Of a stretch of 6,720 nt of DNA, positions 4,972 to 6,720 are shown in pieces. Position 1 is the first letter of the stretch; each line of letters opens with the position of its first letter. The DNA comes from an uncultured Eubacteriales bacterium. GTDB lineage: Bacteria; Bacillota; Clostridia; Lachnospirales; Anaerotignaceae. Where the stretch lies: contig CABPCX010000110.1 of the NCBI GenBank assembly GCA_902406135.1, positions 1-6,720 on the forward strand. The letters are read 5' to 3'. Below the pieces are notes generated by a model. The model ran no database searches. It was not told the origin of the DNA and saw only the letters and a program-made list of their open reading frames with translations. Made by a program: the position numbers and the translations under genes.

Positions 4972-5832
4972 TCAATCCTTATTCAAATAAGCATAAATTT
5001 CTCTCTTGGATACGCCCCTGTCCTTGGAAACCTTTTTCATGGCTTCCTTCTCACTCATTCCCGCATCCGTATACCTTTTCATATGGTCCTCTATGGATAT
5101 TTCGGACCAGCTGTCTATCTCCTCCTGACGGAGGACGCCTTCGTCCATTCCTCCCACAATTATAACAAATTCGCCCTTGGGAGGGTTTTCTTTATAGTAT
5201 TCCAAAAGTCCGCTTAAGGTATCATGCCTTACTTCCTCATATCTTTTGGTTATTTCCCTTACCGTTGCTGCTTCCCTGTCGCCGGCAGTCTTTAAAAGTA
5301 CAGCCAGTGTATCCGTAAGTCTGTGCGGCGCTTCATAAAATACCGTTGTCCTTGTCTCTTTTTCAAGATTTTTAAGAACACTCTGTCTTTCCTTTTTGTC
5401 CACAGGCAGAAATCCTTCAAAAATATAACGCCTTGCATCCATTCCCGAAAGCACTAAGGCCGATATGCCAGCCGATGCCCCCGGCGCTATGGTAACGGGT
5501 ATTCCTTCTTCCCTGCACCTTTTGGCCATATCTTCTCCCGGGTCCGATATGCCCGGCATTCCGGCATCGCTCACAAGGGCAATGTTCATTCCTGACTTAA
5601 GCTTTTCTATAAGCACCGGGCCCTTTGTCTCCAAATTGTGCTGATGATAGCTCGTCATAGGCGTCTTTATCTCAAAATGATTAAGCAGCCTGAGGGTGTT
5701 TCTCGTGTCCTCCGCAGCTATAAGGTCTACACTTTTCAGTATCTCTATGACCCTGAGCGTTATGTCTCCGAGATTCCCTATGGGTGTGGCACATAAATAC
5801 AATGTTCCGCTCAAAACACTCATCCTATTCAT
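4972..5832 (-). CDS. rsmI: 16S rRNA (cytidine(1402)-2'-O)-methyltransferase
   Basis: RsmI uses S-adenosylmethionine to 2'-O-methylate C1402 in the ribosomal P site of 16S rRNA. The 286-residue protein has the tetrapyrrole-methylase-type fold with all expected motifs: TPIGNLGDITLR (16-27), AAEDTRNT (39-46), SDAGMPGISDPG (88-99), APGAS (116-120), FEGFLP (138-143), FYEAPHRL (165-172), REITK (192-196) and KGEFVIIVGG (219-228). The C-terminal 40 residues (SEKEAMKKVSKDRGVSKREIY) are the usual small helical domain. The ATG at 5832 overlaps the trmN6-like gene by eight bases. A second ATG at 5823 is possible, but neither has a strong ribosome binding site, so coupling to upstream translation is likely. 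Confidence 0.95.
   Translation of the reverse strand: MNRMSVLSGTLYLCATPIGNLGDITLRVIEILKSVDLIAAEDTRNTLRLLNHFEIKTPMTSYHQHNLETKGPVLIEKLKSGMNIALVSDAGMPGISDPGEDMAKRCREEGIPVTIAPGASAGISALVLSGMDARRYIFEGFLPVDKKERQSVLKNLEKETRTTVFYEAPHRLTDTLAVLLKTAGDREAATVREITKRYEEVRHDTLSGLLEYYKENPPKGEFVIIVGGMDEGVLRQEEIDSWSEISIEDHMKRYTDAGMSEKEAMKKVSKDRGVSKREIYAYLNKD
4976..4980 (-). promoter_or_regulatory. Shine-Dalgarno AAGGA inside the rsmI 3' end
   Basis: AAGGA lies nine bases before ATG 4966 and only one base before TTG 4975, which argues for the ATG. It sits within the last codons of rsmI, suggesting translational coupling. Confidence 0.65.
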
Positions 5833-6562
5833 AATAAATCTTCATAATTTCATCGGTGTAACTGCCGTCACCTTTATAGATGACCAGCGGCGGCATTACC
5901 TTGACCATAGGCCTGCCGTTTGATACCGCCTCTATAAGCACCATCACCGGCTCGCGGTCATAAAAGGAATGCACAAATCTTATTTTCTTGGGCTCCAGAC
6001 GGTAATTCCTAAGGGTTACGATTATGTCCGTCAGCCTATGGGGCCTATGAACCATATACAGCCTTCCCTGGGGAGCCAAAAGCCTCCTGGCCGCCTTCAC
6101 AACATCATCCAGAGAACACAAAACTTCGTGCCTTGCTATGGTCTTTGGAGAAGATACATTTTTTAACCCTCCCCCGTCATTCATATAGGGCGGATTTACC
6201 GTCACCACATCAAATGATGCGGCCTTGTAGAGTTCATCCACATTTTTTAAATCTCCGCAGTCAATGGTTACCTTCTCCCCAAGGTCATTAAGAAGCACTG
6301 ACCTGGCCGCCATTTCCGCGCTTTCTTCCTGTATCTCAAGACCCGTGAAATGACTGCCTTCGGTCTTGGCCTCAAGAAGTATGGGTACTATGCCCGTACC
6401 CGTGCAGAGGTCCATTACCTTCTCGCCTTTCTTGACTTCCGCAAAGCCGCTCAGTATGACGGCATCTATGCCGAAACAAAATCTCTTGGGGTCCTGTATT
6501 ATAACATATCCCTTGCGGTGAAGGTCGTCCACTCTTTCATTATCCTTTATTTCCACGTTCAT
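5825..6562 (-). CDS. tRNA1(Val) (adenine(37)-N6)-methyltransferase-like protein (TrmN6 family)
   Basis: This 245-residue class I SAM-dependent methyltransferase has the order expected of TrmN6/YfiC proteins. These are RFCFGIDAVILSGF (27-40), SAM motif I VMDLCTGTGIVPILL (49-63), an acidic loop LEIQEESAEMAARSV (75-89), the catalytic N6-adenine motif NPPYMNDGGG (123-132) and ARHEVLCSLDDVV (143-155), then GRLYMVHRP (166-174). In Escherichia coli the homologue methylates A37 of tRNA1(Val). In Clostridia the family is usually named TrmN6 or YabB-like, and the exact tRNA target here is not shown by sequence. AGAGGA (6575-6570) lies seven bases before the ATG. It starts 14 bases after the stop of the upstream gene and overlaps rsmI by eight bases. 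Confidence 0.92.
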   Translation of the reverse strand: MNVEIKDNERVDDLHRKGYVIIQDPKRFCFGIDAVILSGFAEVKKGEKVMDLCTGTGIVPILLEAKTEGSHFTGLEIQEESAEMAARSVLLNDLGEKVTIDCGDLKNVDELYKAASFDVVTVNPPYMNDGGGLKNVSSPKTIARHEVLCSLDDVVKAARRLLAPQGRLYMVHRPHRLTDIIVTLRNYRLEPKKIRFVHSFYDREPVMVLIEAVSNGRPMVKVMPPLVIYKGDGSYTDEIMKIYYE

Positions 6563-6576
6563 ATAAAAATCCTCTG

Positions 6577-6720
6577 TCAGTCATCAAGACTCGTATCCAA
6601 AACTTCCTCGTCCTGCTTTTTATGTCTCTTGGATTTGATTACTTTTATCTCGTTAACGGAATAAAAATCAATTGTAGGCGGGTCATTTTCTTTCTTTCTG
6701 ACAGCGGCTTTTACCACCTG
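6577..6720 (-). CDS. C-terminal tail of a probable PSP1-domain (RicT/YaaT-like) protein, 5' part beyond right edge
   Basis: The frame is open from the window edge for 47 codons to TGA at 6579-6577. The visible tail reads QVVKAAVRKKENDPPTIDFY and then a SVNEIKVIKSKRHKK segment, ending in an acidic stretch with the last residues LDD. The beta-strand pattern and the ...Y.V.EIKVIK... ending resemble the C-terminus of PSP1-domain proteins. The order PSP1 gene - trmN6-like - rsmI is the common Firmicutes arrangement. RicT acts with RicA and RicF in RNA processing in Bacillus subtilis. Only the variable tail is visible, so the identity leans heavily on gene order. Confidence 0.6.
   Translation of the reverse strand, partial: QVVKAAVRKKENDPPTIDFYSVNEIKVIKSKRHKKQDEEVLDTSLDD

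Noticed and set aside
4967..4975. TTG start for the ProXp-type gene overlapping the rsmI stop by four bases
   Set aside because: AAGGA would be only one base from the TTG but is ideally spaced for the ATG nine bases further on.

Overview
The window looks like a chromosomal segment of a low-to-mid GC Gram-positive anaerobe of the class Clostridia, probably a Lachnospiraceae-type genome. This rests on the PSP1-like gene, then TrmN6-like and RsmI genes in that order, a single-chain AsnA, a Clostridia-style nicotinate phosphoribosyltransferase, strong GGAGG-type ribosome binding sites, sigma-A-type promoters and a GPT-rich bacterial collagen. It is a lineage inference from protein style and gene order, not a database result.

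Left edge (1-419, minus): the 5' part of a collagen-like gene runs off the left side. Its head of about 47 residues carries 13 cysteines, mostly as CC pairs, and passes directly into Gly-Pro-Thr-type Gly-X-Y repeats. The plus-strand Gly-Pro-Val reading of the same DNA is an antisense mirror. Region 420-719 is an AT-rich divergent intergenic region holding a perfect 10-bp inverted repeat next to a near-consensus sigma-A promoter that points to the next gene.

Middle (720-2994): nicotinate phosphoribosyltransferase (NAD salvage) lies on plus and ends in an intrinsic terminator. It converges on an acidic lipoprotein on minus, with a bidirectional terminator hairpin between them. A further intrinsic terminator lies between the lipoprotein and asnA.

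Right (3002-6720, all minus, transcribed right to left): the tail of a probable PSP1/RicT-type protein, a TrmN6-like tRNA methyltransferase, RsmI 16S rRNA methyltransferase and a ProXp-ala/PrdX-type tRNA editing protein form a tight translation-quality operon. After a 55-bp gap with its own promoter come an unrecognised one-TM protein and AsnA (aspartate-ammonia ligase), which end at the terminator before the lipoprotein.

Most of the window is ordinary housekeeping sequence. The parts most worth a second look are the Cys-rich/collagen fusion at the left edge, the palindrome-promoter arrangement upstream of pncB, and the small membrane protein paired with AsnA.
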